Shown: positions 9,279 through 18,708 of the stretch, in pieces
How positions within the stretch are numbered: the first letter of the stretch is position 1
Layout of the letters: every line of letters begins with the position of its first letter
From: Aquabacterium sp. CECT 9606
GTDB lineage: Bacteria; Pseudomonadota; Gammaproteobacteria; Burkholderiales; Burkholderiaceae_C
Assembly (NCBI RefSeq): GCF_918741295.1
Contig: NZ_CAKKNB010000001.1
Span: forward strand, 248,001 to 312,000
Direction: 5' to 3'
Length of the DNA stretch: 64,000 bases
Program-made: the position numbers and the translations under genes
Notes under the pieces: generated by a model
The model's input: the letters and a program-made list of their open reading frames with translations, nothing else
Database searches by the model: none
Told to the model about the DNA's origin: nothing

Positions 9279-9638
9279 ATGAATTTGACGATCAGTGGGC
9301 ACCACCTGGAAGTTACCGCCGCTTTGCGTGAGTACGTTCTCACCAAGTTAGAGCGGGTAACCCGACATTTTGACCAAGTGGTGGACGTTACCGTTCTACT
9401 CAGTGTCGAGAAGCAAAAGGAAAAGGATCGCAGACAAAAGGCCGAAGTCAATTTGCATGTCAAAGGAAAGGACATCTTTGTCGAGACCGCCCACGAAGAT
9501 CTCTACGCTGCCATTGATCAACTGATGGACAAGCTTGATCGCCAGGTCTGCCGCCACAAGGACCGCGTGCAAGACCACCACCACACCTCATTCAAGCGTC
9601 ATGAAGGCGCCACCAACTGGGACGCCGCTGTTCAATGA
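9279..9638 (+). CDS. hpf: Ribosome hibernation promoting factor, short form
   Basis: Binds the 30S A/P-site region in stationary phase and promotes 100S ribosome dimers. The 119-aa length and the betaproteobacterial features [20 protein letters not shown] at the N-terminus and [16 protein letters not shown] in the centre identify it. The His-rich tail ([13 protein letters not shown]) is common in this order. It is often found just after rpoN, but here the MFS gene precedes it and ptsN follows after a terminator. Confidence 0.95.
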   Translation: MNLTISGHHLEVTAALREYVLTKLERVTRHFDQVVDVTVLLSVEKQKEKDRRQKAEVNLHVKGKDIFVETAHEDLYAAIDQLMDKLDRQVCRHKDRVQDHHHTSFKRHEGATNWDAAVQ

Positions 9639-9712
9639 CCTGCCTGCCCAACTCCAGCATCCAGCTTGGTGCCACCTGATGGTGGGACGCCCGTGCAGGC
9701 GAGCACCAAGTT

Positions 9713-9735
9713 AACGGCCCTTCGGGGCCGTTTTT
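9713..9735 (+). terminator. Rho-independent terminator of hpf
   Basis: Stem aacggccc (9713-9720), loop ttcg, stem gggccgtt (9725-9732), then a T-run to 9735. Confidence 0.9.
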
Positions 9736-9832
9736 CATGCGATGTGCAAAATGGTGCAGACGTAGAGTCAAATTGTTGACTTTGGTGCTTGCTGCGCTGC
9801 AGCAATCGGTGCAGAATCCCCTGAATCAGTGG

Positions 9833-9872
9833 GTGTCGCGACACCCGGTCAGTAGTCTTCGGTTCCTATAAT
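9833..9872 (+). promoter_or_regulatory. Candidate ptsN-hprK promoter region
   Basis: A consensus -10 hexamer TATAAT lies at 9867-9872, with no clear -35. A perfect 12-bp palindrome gtgtcgcgacac (9833-9844) lies where a -35/operator would be. The leader to the ptsN ATG is about 60 nt. Confidence 0.5.
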
Positions 9873-9936
9873 CCGCCCCTCATCCGTCCCGGGGGTGGGG
9901 GTCAAGGTTCCAACCGTCGCCCCCGCTTGTATCAAG

Positions 9937-10407
9937 ATGAATCGACTTTCCGCCATCCTTCCTGCCAGCCAAGTGGTCGTGGATCTGGACGCCAGCAGCA
10001 AGAAGCGTGTGTTCGAGCACGCCGGCCTGTTGTTCGAGAATCATCACGCCATCGCGCGGGCCACCGTGACGGACAACCTGTTTGCGCGCGAGCGCCTGGG
10101 TTCCACCGGTTTGGGGCATGGCGTGGCCATCCCCCACGGGCGCATCAAGGGCTTGAAAAACCCCCTGGCGGCCGTGATCCGGCTCAAGCAGTCCATCCCC
10201 TTTGACTCCCCGGACGACGAATCCGTCAACCTGTTGATCTTCTTGCTGGTGCCTGAGGCCGCTACTCAGCGCCACCTCGAAATCCTCTCCGAGATCGCCG
10301 AGTTGCTGTCCGACCGCGAACTGCGCGAACGGCTCAAGACAGAAGGCGACGCCGCCAAGGTGCACGAATTGATCGAGCGTTGGCAACCGCTCAAATCGGT
10401 GGCCTGA
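9937..10407 (+). CDS. ptsN: PTS IIA-like nitrogen regulatory protein PtsN
   Basis: EIIA-Ntr of the regulatory (non-transporting) nitrogen phosphotransferase system. It accepts phosphate from NPr and modulates potassium and nitrogen responses. The 156-aa protein carries the phospho-accepting His in [12 protein letters not shown] and the downstream [19 protein letters not shown] typical of the family. It lies 7 nt before hprK, so the two form an operon. The linkage to HPr kinase is characteristic of Burkholderiales. Confidence 0.96.
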   Translation: MNRLSAILPASQVVVDLDASSKKRVFEHAGLLFENHHAIARATVTDNLFARERLGSTGLGHGVAIPHGRIKGLKNPLAAVIRLKQSIPFDSPDDESVNLLIFLLVPEAATQRHLEILSEIAELLSDRELRERLKTEGDAAKVHELIERWQPLKSVA

Positions 10408-10414
10408 GCCCCGG

Positions 10415-11392
10415 ATGAGTGCCAAAGACCTTGCCGTGATCAGCGCGGAAGCGCTGTTTGAAGCCAACCGAACCGCCTTGCACTGGGAATGGATCGCCGG
10501 CCACGCTCACCCCGAGCGCCGATTTGACGAAGAAGCCGTCAAGGCCGCGCAGTCCGCCGCCGACCTGGTGGGCTACCTGAACTACATCCATCCCTACCGG
10601 GTGCAGATCGTGGGCAGGCGCGAGGCGGCTTATTTCAACAGCTCCACCCCTGAAGACCAGGAGCGCCGCATCCAGCGCATCGTGACCCTCGAGCCCCCCG
10701 TGGTGGTGGTGGCCGACGCCCAAGCGCCGTCCGACCGCCTGGTGGCCATGTGTGGCCGTGCCGGCATCCCGCTGTTTGTCACCTCCGAGCCCGCCGGCCA
10801 CGTGATCGACGTGCTGCGCTCCTACCTCACCCAGCATTTCGCCGAACGCCTCACGCGCCACGGCGTGTTCATGGACATCCTGGGCCTGGGTGTGTTGCTG
10901 ACGGGCGAATCAGGCCTGGGCAAGAGCGAACTGGGCCTGGAATTGATCTCTCGCGGGCATGGCCTCGTGGCCGACGATGCGGTTGACCTCTACCGCGTCT
11001 CCCGCACCGCCATCGAAGGGCGGTGCCCCGAACTGCTGCAAAACCTGCTCGAAGTGCGTGGCATTGGCCTGCTGGACATCAAATCCATTTTTGGCGAGAC
11101 CGCGGTGCGCCGCAAGATGCGCCTCAAGCTCATCGTCCACCTGGTTCGCAAAGAGACGATGGAGCGCGAGTTCGAACGCCTGCCCTACGAGCCTTTGTTC
11201 GAAGAGATCATGGCCGTCCCCATCCGCAAGGCGGTGATCGCGGTGGACGCTGGCCGAAATCTGGCCGTGCTGGTCGAAGCCGCCGTGCGCAACACCGTGC
11301 TGCAACTGCGGGGCATCGACACCTACAAGGAATTCATCGAGCGCCACCAGCGCGCGCTGGACCGAAGCAGCAGCAACAACGGCCAGGGCTGA
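10415..11392 (+). CDS. hprK: HPr kinase/phosphorylase
   Basis: Bifunctional enzyme that phosphorylates and dephosphorylates a serine of HPr-type proteins. At 325 aa it has the expected N-terminal domain, Walker [10 protein letters not shown] at residues 164-172, and the family signature [11 protein letters not shown] followed by the C-terminal basic region. In proteobacteria it acts with PtsN/NPr in the PTS-Ntr branch rather than in catabolite repression. It is co-transcribed with ptsN. Confidence 0.96.
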   Translation: MSAKDLAVISAEALFEANRTALHWEWIAGHAHPERRFDEEAVKAAQSAADLVGYLNYIHPYRVQIVGRREAAYFNSSTPEDQERRIQRIVTLEPPVVVVADAQAPSDRLVAMCGRAGIPLFVTSEPAGHVIDVLRSYLTQHFAERLTRHGVFMDILGLGVLLTGESGLGKSELGLELISRGHGLVADDAVDLYRVSRTAIEGRCPELLQNLLEVRGIGLLDIKSIFGETAVRRKMRLKLIVHLVRKETMEREFERLPYEPLFEEIMAVPIRKAVIAVDAGRNLAVLVEAAVRNTVLQLRGIDTYKEFIERHQRALDRSSSNNGQG

Positions 11393-11409
11393 CCCGCTGG
11401 CCGGTCGGA

Positions 11410-11871
11410 TCAGGCGTGGTGGTGGCCGCCTCGGGGCAAGGTCACCTTGTTGCCGGCGCAACCCTCGCGGTTGCACACCACGTACAGCGACAAGGCGTGG
11501 TCCTGTAGCACATAGCCGCGTTCCTTGGCGATTTCCTGCTGCCGCTGCTCGATCTCGGCGTCAAAAAACTCTTCCACGCGACCGCACACCACACAGACCA
11601 GGTGGTCGTGGTGTTTGCCTTCGTTCAGCTCGAACACGGCCTTGCCGGTCTCGAAATGGTTGCGCGACAGGATGCCGGCTTGTTCGAACTGCATCAGCAC
11701 ACGGTAAACCGTGGCCAGGCCAATGTCCGAGCCTTCGTTGAGCAGCACCTTGAACACGTCTTCCGCGGCCAGGTGGCGCTGGGGCGACTGCTGGAACACT
11801 TCCAGGATCTTGATGCGGGGCAACGTGGCTTTGAGTCCGCTGCTTTTGAGTTCTTCGGCGTGGGTGGGCAT
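11410..11871 (-). CDS. fur: Ferric uptake regulator Fur
   Basis: Iron-dependent repressor of 153 aa. It has an N-terminal winged helix ([12 protein letters not shown] through [14 protein letters not shown]), then the metal-binding dimerisation domain with [18 protein letters not shown]. The C-terminal histidine-rich tail (GGHHHA) is longer than in E. coli and common in Burkholderiales. It is convergent with hprK and divergent from bamE, the usual arrangement in this order. It is the likely regulator of the Fur box at 3028-3070. Confidence 0.97.
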   Translation of the reverse strand: MPTHAEELKSSGLKATLPRIKILEVFQQSPQRHLAAEDVFKVLLNEGSDIGLATVYRVLMQFEQAGILSRNHFETGKAVFELNEGKHHDHLVCVVCGRVEEFFDAEIEQRQQEIAKERGYVLQDHALSLYVVCNREGCAGNKVTLPRGGHHHA

Positions 11872-11916
11872 GGGGCGGGCTCCGGCAATCGGCGAGGGCG
11901 CTTTTGGCCCCCGCTA

Positions 11917-11938
11917 GAATCGCTAATGATATCGATTC
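11917..11938. promoter_or_regulatory. Possible Fur-type operator between fur and bamE
   Basis: Inverted repeat gaatcg-N10-cgattc with an AT-rich centre containing aatgatatcgatt, which partly matches the Fur consensus. It is consistent with autoregulation of fur, but the match is moderate. Confidence 0.4.
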
Positions 11939-12052
11939 AATCCGGACCAAGCCAATGTGGGGCCAATGCGGACGGTGCCTTGCCGCGCTGGCGGGGCGGA
12001 TCGAGCATTTGTGATGCACACTGTCTGGCTCCTTTCCAAGGGCGTTGATGCC

Positions 12053-12595
12053 ATGTTGATTTCCGTGACTTACCGATCCGTGTTGGCACCTGTGGCCGTG
12101 CTGTCCTTGTTGGCGCTGTCAGCTTGCGGCACCCGCTGGAGCTCGCCCGAAACCTTGTTTGGCGTGATCCAGCCCTACCACATCGACGTGGTCCAGGGCA
12201 ATGTGGTCACCCAAGAGGTGATGGCGCAAATCCAGCCCGGACTGGGCCGCAGCCAGGTCCGCGAAATCCTGGGCTCGCCCCTGCTGGCCGACCCCTTCCA
12301 TGCTGATCGCTGGGACTACGTTTTCACGATCCACCGCCAAGGCGTGCCCGACCAGCAGCGCCGCGTCACGGTGTTTTTCAAGGGCGACGCGGTAGAGCGC
12401 TTTGACGCCGATACCTTGCCCAGTGAACACGAGTTCGTGGCCTCGATCGACAAGCCCACCGAACTCAAGAAACCACCGGCCAACCTGACCGAGGCCGAAG
12501 TGGCCGCCTTGCCCGTGCCCCCCAAGACAGACGAGGTCCGCAAGGCCCCCCAAGGCGCGGTGCGCGAATACCCTCCGCTGGAAACAGGCCGTTGA
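12053..12595 (+). CDS. bamE: Outer membrane assembly lipoprotein BamE (OmlA/SmpA)
   Basis: Small lipoprotein of the BAM complex that inserts outer-membrane beta-barrels. The start at 12053 gives a lipoprotein signal peptide with lipobox LSAC, lipidated Cys near residue 23. The BamE fold is marked by [28 protein letters not shown] and the [12 protein letters not shown] strand. At 180 aa it is longer than E. coli BamE because of a charged C-terminal extension, usual in Burkholderiales. The 3' end lies 20 nt before dapB. Confidence 0.93.
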   Translation: MLISVTYRSVLAPVAVLSLLALSACGTRWSSPETLFGVIQPYHIDVVQGNVVTQEVMAQIQPGLGRSQVREILGSPLLADPFHADRWDYVFTIHRQGVPDQQRRVTVFFKGDAVERFDADTLPSEHEFVASIDKPTELKKPPANLTEAEVAALPVPPKTDEVRKAPQGAVREYPPLETGR

Positions 12596-12615
12596 AAAAC
12601 CAGCCCACCAAAAAC

Positions 12616-13437
12616 ATGAACACAGACCAAGCCATTCACAAGATTGCCATCGCAGGCGCCTCGGGCCGCATGGGCCGCATGCTGATCGAGGCCGTGCAAG
12701 CCGCCGACGACTGCGCCCTGGGCGGCGCCCTGGACATCGCCAGCAGCCCGGCCATCGGCATCGACGCCCTGGCGTTTTCCGGGCAACGCAGTGGCATCGA
12801 CATCACCGCCGATCTGCGTGCCGGCCTGAAGGGCGCGCGCTTCCTGATCGATTTCACGCGCCCTGAAGGCACGCTGGCCCACCTCAAGGTGTGCCGTGAA
12901 CTGGGCGTCAAGGCGGTCATTGGCACCACCGGCTTCACCCCCGACCAGCTCGCTGAAATCCGTGACATCGCGCGCGACATCGCCATCGTGATGGCGCCCA
13001 ACATGAGCGTGGGTGTCAACGTGGTGCTCAAGTTGCTGGCCCAGGCCGCCAAGGCCCTCAAAGAGGGCTACGACATTGAGATCATCGAGGCCCACCACCG
13101 CCACAAGGTCGATGCCCCCAGCGGCACGGCGCTCAAGATGGGCGAAGTGGTGGCCGAGGCCATCGGGCGCGACCTCCAATCCTGCGCAATCTATGGCCGC
13201 GAAGGCGTGACGGGCGAGCGTGATCCCAGCACCATCGGTTTTGCCACCGTGCGCGGCGGCGACATCGTGGGCGACCACACCGTGCTGTTCGCCGGCATTG
13301 GCGAGCGCATCGAGATCACGCACAAATCGTCCAGCCGCTCCACCTACGCCCAGGGCAGCTTGCGCGCCGTGCGCTTTTTGGCCAACCAGCCACATGGCCT
13401 GTTTGGCATGAACGACGTGCTGGAACTGGCGCCATGA
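12616..13437 (+). CDS. dapB: 4-hydroxy-tetrahydrodipicolinate reductase
   Basis: NAD(P)H-dependent reductase of the lysine/diaminopimelate pathway, 273 aa. It has the nucleotide-binding GASGRMGRM at about residue 12, the TGFTP segment, catalytic [15 protein letters not shown] with the His/Lys pair, and the C-terminal [23 protein letters not shown] at 12616 was chosen over a TTG at 12592. The stop overlaps the next gene by 4 nt, indicating an operon with the ExbB/ExbD pair. Confidence 0.97.
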   Translation: MNTDQAIHKIAIAGASGRMGRMLIEAVQAADDCALGGALDIASSPAIGIDALAFSGQRSGIDITADLRAGLKGARFLIDFTRPEGTLAHLKVCRELGVKAVIGTTGFTPDQLAEIRDIARDIAIVMAPNMSVGVNVVLKLLAQAAKALKEGYDIEIIEAHHRHKVDAPSGTALKMGEVVAEAIGRDLQSCAIYGREGVTGERDPSTIGFATVRGGDIVGDHTVLFAGIGERIEITHKSSSRSTYAQGSLRAVRFLANQPHGLFGMNDVLELAP

Positions 13438-14105
13438 CGGGTTTGTCTCATCTGTGGGCACAGGGGGACATCATTTCCAAGGCGGTGGCGGCCCTGTTGT
13501 TGCTGATGTCCGTGGGCGCCTGGGTGGTCATCTTCTGGAAGGGCTGGATGCTGGCCCGAGCCCGCCATGACCTGACCCGCGGCGTGCCGGCCTTCTGGCG
13601 TGCCACTGACCTGGCCTCGGCCCGCCAGACGCTGCAGCCGCTGGACCGCGAGGCCGTGCTCTTGCCGCTGGTCGACGCCGCCCAGGTGGTTTCGCAGCCA
13701 GGCAGCCTGGAAGCCCAGGTGCAGCCCGAGGCGCAACTGACCCGCCGTTTGCGCGACAGCCTGCACGAGGTGCTGGCCCGTTTGCAAGCCGGTCAGGTGC
13801 TGCTGGCCTCGGTGGGTGCGGTCTCGCCTTTCGTAGGCCTGCTGGGCACGGTCTGGGGCATCTACCACGCCATGATGGGCATCAGCAACGATGGCTCGGT
13901 CAGCCTGGACAAGGTGGCTGGCCCCGTGGGCGAGGCGCTGATCATGACGGCTGCCGGCCTGGCCGTGGCCATCCCGGCCGTCCTGGCTTACAACATCTTC
14001 GGCAAGATCGTGTCGGCCTGCGAAGCCGACCTCGAAGGTTTTGCCCACGACCTGCGCGAAGCCGTGCTGGGCCACCCCGCGCGTGGCGCCGGCTCGGACG
14101 CCTGA
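13434..14105 (+). CDS. MotA/TolQ/ExbB-family proton channel protein
   Basis: Inner-membrane proton-channel subunit of 223 aa that powers TonB- or Tol-type energy transduction. Three hydrophobic helices are visible (residues about 18-37, 115-140 and 155-180), with the family signature [21 protein letters not shown]. The start overlaps dapB, and the ExbD-like partner follows after 17 nt. No tonB or tolA is adjacent, so ExbB and TolQ cannot be separated with certainty. The TonB receptor and Fur elsewhere in the window make the ExbB role plausible. Confidence 0.9.
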   Translation: MTGLSHLWAQGDIISKAVAALLLLMSVGAWVVIFWKGWMLARARHDLTRGVPAFWRATDLASARQTLQPLDREAVLLPLVDAAQVVSQPGSLEAQVQPEAQLTRRLRDSLHEVLARLQAGQVLLASVGAVSPFVGLLGTVWGIYHAMMGISNDGSVSLDKVAGPVGEALIMTAAGLAVAIPAVLAYNIFGKIVSACEADLEGFAHDLREAVLGHPARGAGSDA

Positions 14106-14122
14106 GCCCTTCGGAGCACACC

Positions 14123-14563
14123 ATGGCATTCGGCCGACTTGAACGACGCCAGGGCGCCCAGCCCATGAGCGAGATCAACATGACGCCGCTGATCGATGTC
14201 ATGCTGGTGCTGTTGGTGATCTTCATGCTGACTGCGCCCTTGATGACCTCCAGCCTCAAGCTGAATCTGCCCAAGGCCGATGCCAAGCAGTCGGATGCCA
14301 CGCCGCACAGCCTGATGATTTCGCTGTCGGCCGATGGCCAAACTTATTTGAATGACAGCGTGGTAACCGCACCGGGCCTGGTTGCCCAGGCCAAGGAAGC
14401 GGCCCGCCAAAGCGCCGACACCGAAGTGCAGTTGCGGGCCGACGAAGCCGTGTCCTACGGCCGCGTGGCCGAGCTGATCGGCCTGCTGCAACAAGCGGGC
14501 CTCAGCCGCATCGCCTTTGTCACCGAGGCCAAGGCGGGTGCCCCTGAAGGTGTCGGGCACTGA
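14123..14563 (+). CDS. ExbD/TolR-family biopolymer transport protein
   Basis: Single-pass partner of the preceding proton channel, 146 aa. It has the family signature SEINMTPLIDVMLVLLVIF, where the transmembrane Asp carries protons, followed by a periplasmic domain. It is translated from the same transcript as the ExbB-like gene. Together they couple proton flow to TonB or Tol. Confidence 0.92.
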   Translation: MAFGRLERRQGAQPMSEINMTPLIDVMLVLLVIFMLTAPLMTSSLKLNLPKADAKQSDATPHSLMISLSADGQTYLNDSVVTAPGLVAQAKEAARQSADTEVQLRADEAVSYGRVAELIGLLQQAGLSRIAFVTEAKAGAPEGVGH

Positions 14564-14626
14564 CGACAATGCCGGTGCGTGCGCTGGCGCACAATGGGGC
14601 TGTATTGACTGCTGCCCAGGAGTGGT

Positions 14627-16126
14627 ATGGACGCCCCGAAGTTCCAGACTCAGAGTTACGACAACGCCCCAGCCGCCTTGGCCCGAATCAACGAGCTCTA
14701 CGATTCGCAGATCAATTACCTGCGTGACGCATTGCAGCGTTTCGTTGGCGGCGAGACTTTCAAAGAACATGTGCGTGCCAAATACCCTTTCGTGCGCATC
14801 CAGACCGACACGGTGGCGCGTGCCGACTCCCGCTTGTCCTACGGATTCGTGGCCGGCCCCGGCATCTACGAGACCACGCTGACCCGGCCGGACCTGTACG
14901 CCGACTACTACCGCGAGCAACTGGACCTGCTGCTCAAGAACCACAGCGTGTCGCTGGAAGTGGGCTTGAGCAATGAGCCCATCCCGGTGCATTTCTCGCT
15001 GGCCGAGAACGACCACCTCGAAGGCACCTTGCCGGCTGACCGCCGCCTGCTGTTGCGCGACCAGTTCGACTTGCCCGACCTGGCGTCGATGGACGATGGC
15101 ATTGCCAACGGCACCTACGAGACCAGCCACGGTGGGCCACGTGCCCTGGCCCTGTTCACCGCGCCGCGCGTGGACTACTCGCTGCACCGCCTGCGCCATT
15201 ACACCGGCACCTCGCCCGAGCATTTCCAGAACTTCGTGTTGTTCACCAACTACCAGTTCTACATCGACGAATTCGTGCGCATGGGCCACGAGCTGATGCA
15301 GCGGGCGCCAGATCCGGCCAACCCCCGTGACGATGACGACTGCATCGCCTTTGTCGAGCCTGGCAATGTGGTGACGCGCCGCGTGGGCGTGCCCGCCGAG
15401 GCGGGCGACCTGAAGGGCGCCGTGCCACCACGCCTGCCGCAGATGCCGGCCTACCACCTGATGCGGGCCGACCGCAGTGGCATCACCATGGTCAACATCG
15501 GCGTGGGCCCGGCCAATGCTAAAACCATCACCGACCACATCGCGGTGCTGCGCCCGCACGCCTGGATCATGCTGGGCCATTGCGCCGGCCTGCGCAATTC
15601 GCAGCAACTGGGCGACTACGTGCTGGCCCACGGCTATGTGCGCGAAGACCATGTGCTGGACGAAGATTTGCCCTTGTGGGTGCCGATCCCGCCCTTGGCC
15701 GAAATCCAGCTCGCCCTGGAAGGCGCGGTGGCCGACGTGACGCAGCTCAATGGCTACGAGCTCAAGCGCATCATGCGCACGGGCACCGTGGCATCGACCG
15801 ACAACCGCAATTGGGAGTTGTTGCCTCACCGGGGGCCGGAGCGGCGGTTCAGCCAAAGCCGCGCCGTGGCCCTGGACATGGAAAGCGCCACCATCGCGGC
15901 CAACGGCTTCAGGTTCCGCGTGCCCTACGGCACCTTGCTTTGTGTGAGCGACAAGCCCCTGCATGGTGAGCTCAAGCTGCCGGGCATGGCCAACCAGTTT
16001 TACCGCGAGCGGGTGGACCAGCACTTGCGCATTGGCCTGCGGGCCATCGAGCGCCTGCGGGGCAACCGCGCGGGGCAGTTGCACAGCCGCAAGCTGCGCA
16101 GCTTTGCCGAGGTCGCGTTTCAGTGA
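14627..16126 (+). CDS. amn: AMP nucleosidase
   Basis: Hydrolyses AMP to adenine and ribose 5-phosphate, adjusting adenylate pools. At 499 aa it has the Amn N-terminal regulatory domain (ARINELYDSQINYLRDALQRF) and a C-terminal nucleoside-phosphorylase-like domain with YHLMRADRSGITMVNIGVG and the VALDMESATIAANGFRFRVP signature. It follows the ExbD-like gene after 63 nt. Confidence 0.95.
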   Translation: MDAPKFQTQSYDNAPAALARINELYDSQINYLRDALQRFVGGETFKEHVRAKYPFVRIQTDTVARADSRLSYGFVAGPGIYETTLTRPDLYADYYREQLDLLLKNHSVSLEVGLSNEPIPVHFSLAENDHLEGTLPADRRLLLRDQFDLPDLASMDDGIANGTYETSHGGPRALALFTAPRVDYSLHRLRHYTGTSPEHFQNFVLFTNYQFYIDEFVRMGHELMQRAPDPANPRDDDDCIAFVEPGNVVTRRVGVPAEAGDLKGAVPPRLPQMPAYHLMRADRSGITMVNIGVGPANAKTITDHIAVLRPHAWIMLGHCAGLRNSQQLGDYVLAHGYVREDHVLDEDLPLWVPIPPLAEIQLALEGAVADVTQLNGYELKRIMRTGTVASTDNRNWELLPHRGPERRFSQSRAVALDMESATIAANGFRFRVPYGTLLCVSDKPLHGELKLPGMANQFYRERVDQHLRIGLRAIERLRGNRAGQLHSRKLRSFAEVAFQ

Positions 16127-16138
16127 CCGAATCGGCGG

Positions 16139-16189
16139 GCCCGGGTTAGGCGAGTGCTTAACCGGGCCGGGTTACCGCAAGCGGAACCC
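16139..16189 (+). terminator. Hairpins after amn
   Basis: Two stems lie in the 78-nt gap between convergent amn and the HigA-like gene: an imperfect gcccgggtta/taaccgggc stem and gggtt-accgcaagcgg-aaccc (16169-16189). There is only a weak T-rich tail, so termination is inferred. Confidence 0.4.
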
Positions 16190-16204
16190 TTCCTGCAGCC
16201 TTTT

Positions 16205-16528
16205 TCAGGCGGCGACGGTGTCCATCGAGTGGACCGAGTCGGCCACCGGCAGCACTTCGCGGCGAATCTGCTCGCCAGCCAATTGAGCAGCCACTTTCAG
16301 GTCGTAAGCGGTTTGCAGGTCCATCCAATACTGGGCAGGCGTGCCGAAGAATCGGGCCAGACGCAGCGCCGAATCTGGGCTGATGCCGCGGCGCTCGCGC
16401 ACGATGTCGTTCACGCGGGGTGCTGGCACGTGCAGCCGAATGGCCAGCCCGCTGGCTGACAAACCGTGGCGTGCCATGAATTGACTGCGCAGGATGGCGC
16501 CAGGGTGTACGGCTTCAGAGTTGCTCAT
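16205..16528 (-). CDS. HigA-family addiction-module antidote protein, apparently solitary
   Basis: Xre-type DNA-binding antitoxin of 107 aa with the HigA pattern VHPGAILRSQFMARHGLSASGLAIRLHVP, a helix-turn-helix containing RVNDIVRERRGISPDSALRLARFFGTPAQYW, and a C-terminal dimerisation segment. HigA normally follows the RelE-like toxin HigB. Here the 150 bp upstream on the same strand encode no HigB, and amn is convergent downstream. It may be an orphan antitoxin turned regulator. Confidence 0.85.
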   Translation of the reverse strand: MSNSEAVHPGAILRSQFMARHGLSASGLAIRLHVPAPRVNDIVRERRGISPDSALRLARFFGTPAQYWMDLQTAYDLKVAAQLAGEQIRREVLPVADSVHSMDTVAA

Positions 16529-16677
16529 GATGGTCGGCTTTTTGAAAGATACTGAGGTGCATCCTAGGGGCTGGCGGGCGCGGCGACTGTCAATATCGGT
16601 ACAGTTTGCATGCAATCCATCTAACCCATTCGGGGGATGCGCTTGAGTCTGCCACAGAATTGACACGCCCGACGTTC

Positions 16678-17433
16678 ATGAACCGCCGTACTGATCCAGT
16701 TCCGCCCAGCTTGATGCCCGCGTTGCGATCGCACATCTGGTTTGCCAGTTGCCCCGAGGCTTTGCAGGAGGGCTTGCTGGCGCGAGGCCGGCTGTGGTCC
16801 CTCAAACCGGGCGAGACCTTGTTTTCACAAGGTGAAGACCATGGTGGCCTGTGCTGTGTGGTGGCCGGGGCGCTCAAGGTGGGGTCCATCAATCCGCGAG
16901 ATGGCACGCACCGGCTGTCCCTTTACCTGGAGCCCTACCAGTGGCTGGGAGAAATCGCGCTGATCGACCGCAAACCGCGCAGCCAGGACGCCGTGGCGGA
17001 CACCGATTCCACCGTGTTGGTGATACCGCAGTCCCTGTTGGAGCCCTGGCTGGACGCCAACCCCCCATACTGGCGCGACATCGCCCGGCTGGCGTGTGGC
17101 AAGTTGAGGCTGATGTTGATGGCGGCCGAGGACAGTGCATCGATGGCCATTGAACAGCAGTTGGCGCGCCGCCTGGTGTTCGCGGCCACCAGCTACGGGC
17201 ACGCCGTGCAACCCACCTTGCGCAAGCGCTTGCGCCTGCCCCAGGAATACCTGGCACGCATGCTGGGCGTGTCACGGCAAACGATCAACAAGGCCTTGAA
17301 GTCCCTGGCGGCTGATCGCGTCATCGCGGTGCATTACGCGGAGATTGAAATCCTGGATGCCAAGGCGCTGGCCACCATGGCGGGCCACTTCGACGCGGCT
17401 TTGTGGAGTGGGCTGGAGGAGGGCGGCCCTTGA
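16678..17433 (+). CDS. Crp/Fnr-family transcriptional regulator
   Basis: A 251-aa regulator with an N-terminal cyclic-nucleotide-binding-like beta barrel (LKPGETLFSQGEDHGGLCCVVAGALKV; GEIALIDRKPRSQDAVADTDS), a dimer helix, and a C-terminal winged helix with LPQEYLARMLGVSRQTINKALKSL. The barrel lacks the N-terminal cysteine cluster of true Fnr, so it is not an obvious oxygen sensor. The effector is unknown. It is convergent with purT at a distance of 6 nt. Confidence 0.9.
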   Translation: MNRRTDPVPPSLMPALRSHIWFASCPEALQEGLLARGRLWSLKPGETLFSQGEDHGGLCCVVAGALKVGSINPRDGTHRLSLYLEPYQWLGEIALIDRKPRSQDAVADTDSTVLVIPQSLLEPWLDANPPYWRDIARLACGKLRLMLMAAEDSASMAIEQQLARRLVFAATSYGHAVQPTLRKRLRLPQEYLARMLGVSRQTINKALKSLAADRVIAVHYAEIEILDAKALATMAGHFDAALWSGLEEGGP

Positions 17434-17439
17434 CGAGCT

Positions 17440-18675
17440 TCAAACCGGGCGGGGTTTGACCTTGCCAGCCGCTTCCTTGGCGCGCGCGCGGGCCACGTCC
17501 AATTGCTCGTCAAACGCCAGGGCCACGCCCATGCGGCGTTTGACAAAACTCTCGGGCTTGCCAAACAGGCGCAGGTCGGTGTTGGGCACGCGCAGGGCCT
17601 CGGCCACGCCGTCGAACACCATGGCCTGGGCATCGACACCGCCGTAGATGACGGCCGAGGCGCCGGGCGTGCGCAGCGCGGTGTTCACCGGCAGGCCGAG
17701 GATGGCGCGGGCGTGCAGTTCGAACTCGCTTTGCACCTGGGTGGCCAGGGTGACCAGGCCGGTGTCGTGCGGGCGGGGGCTGACCTCGCTGAACCACACT
17801 TGCGCGCCCTTGACGAACAACTCCACGCCGAACAGCCCCTGGCCGCCCAGGTCGTCGGTCACGGCTTTGGCAATGGCCTGCGCCTGGGTCAAGGCCTGGG
17901 GGTGCATGGGATGCGGCTGCCAGCTTTCCACGTAGTCACCGCTGACCTGCAGGTGGCCGATGGGTTCGCAAAACTGGGTGGTGATCTGGCCTTGCTCGTC
18001 CACGGCGCGCACGGTCAGCAAGGTGATCTCGTAGTCGAAATCGATGAAGCCTTCGACGATGACGCGGCCATGGCTCACGCGCCCACCGGCCATCGCGTAA
18101 TCCCACGCTTTTTGAACATCGGCGGGCCCATCGATCTTGCTCTGGCCTTTGCCCGACGAGCTCATCACCGGCTTGACGATGCAGGGGTAGCCGATCTTGC
18201 CGTCGATGGCGGCTTGCAGCTCTTGCAATGAATCGGCGAACACGTAGGGGCTGGTGGGCAGCGACAGCGTCTCGGCGGCCAGGCGGCGGATGCCTTCGCG
18301 GTCCATGGTGAGGCGGGCGGCGCGGGCCGTGGGGATGACGCGGACCACGCCTTGTGCTTCCAGCTCTTCCAGCACCGAGGTGGCAATGGCTTCGATCTCG
18401 GGCACGACCAGGTGAGGGCGTTCGGCCAGGATCAGTGTGCGCAACTGGTCGGCGTCGCTCATGGTGATCGTGCGGCTGTGGTGGGCCACTTGCTGCCCTG
18501 GGGCGTTCTGGTAGCGGTCCACCGCGATGGTCTCCACGCCCAGGCGCTGAAGGGCGATCAGCACTTCCTTGCCCAGCTCGCCCGAGCCCAGCAGCATGAC
18601 GCGCGTGGCGGCTGGCGACAAGGGTGTGCCAAGGGAAAGGGTGTGGCCTGGGGTGCTTCTGGTGGGTGTGCTCAT
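17440..18675 (-). CDS. purT: Formate-dependent phosphoribosylglycinamide formyltransferase
   Basis: ATP-grasp enzyme that makes formyl-GAR from GAR, formate and ATP in purine synthesis. At 411 aa it has the N-terminal [13 protein letters not shown] nucleotide-fold motif, ATP-grasp segments [13 protein letters not shown] and [21 protein letters not shown], and C-terminal [14 protein letters not shown]. Its use of formate is noteworthy because downstream pathways in this window (amidase, possible deformylation) could release formate, but no direct link is shown. Confidence 0.96.
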   Translation of the reverse strand: MSTPTRSTPGHTLSLGTPLSPAATRVMLLGSGELGKEVLIALQRLGVETIAVDRYQNAPGQQVAHHSRTITMSDADQLRTLILAERPHLVVPEIEAIATSVLEELEAQGVVRVIPTARAARLTMDREGIRRLAAETLSLPTSPYVFADSLQELQAAIDGKIGYPCIVKPVMSSSGKGQSKIDGPADVQKAWDYAMAGGRVSHGRVIVEGFIDFDYEITLLTVRAVDEQGQITTQFCEPIGHLQVSGDYVESWQPHPMHPQALTQAQAIAKAVTDDLGGQGLFGVELFVKGAQVWFSEVSPRPHDTGLVTLATQVQSEFELHARAILGLPVNTALRTPGASAVIYGGVDAQAMVFDGVAEALRVPNTDLRLFGKPESFVKRRMGVALAFDEQLDVARARAKEAAGKVKPRPV

Positions 18676-18708
18676 GGCGGGCTGGCGGCTGAAAGTACGG
18701 CGTGGCGG

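Noticed and set aside
13988..16084. 698-aa minus-strand ORF
   Set aside because: Antisense to amn and the ExbB/ExbD genes; a consequence of high GC at third codon positions.
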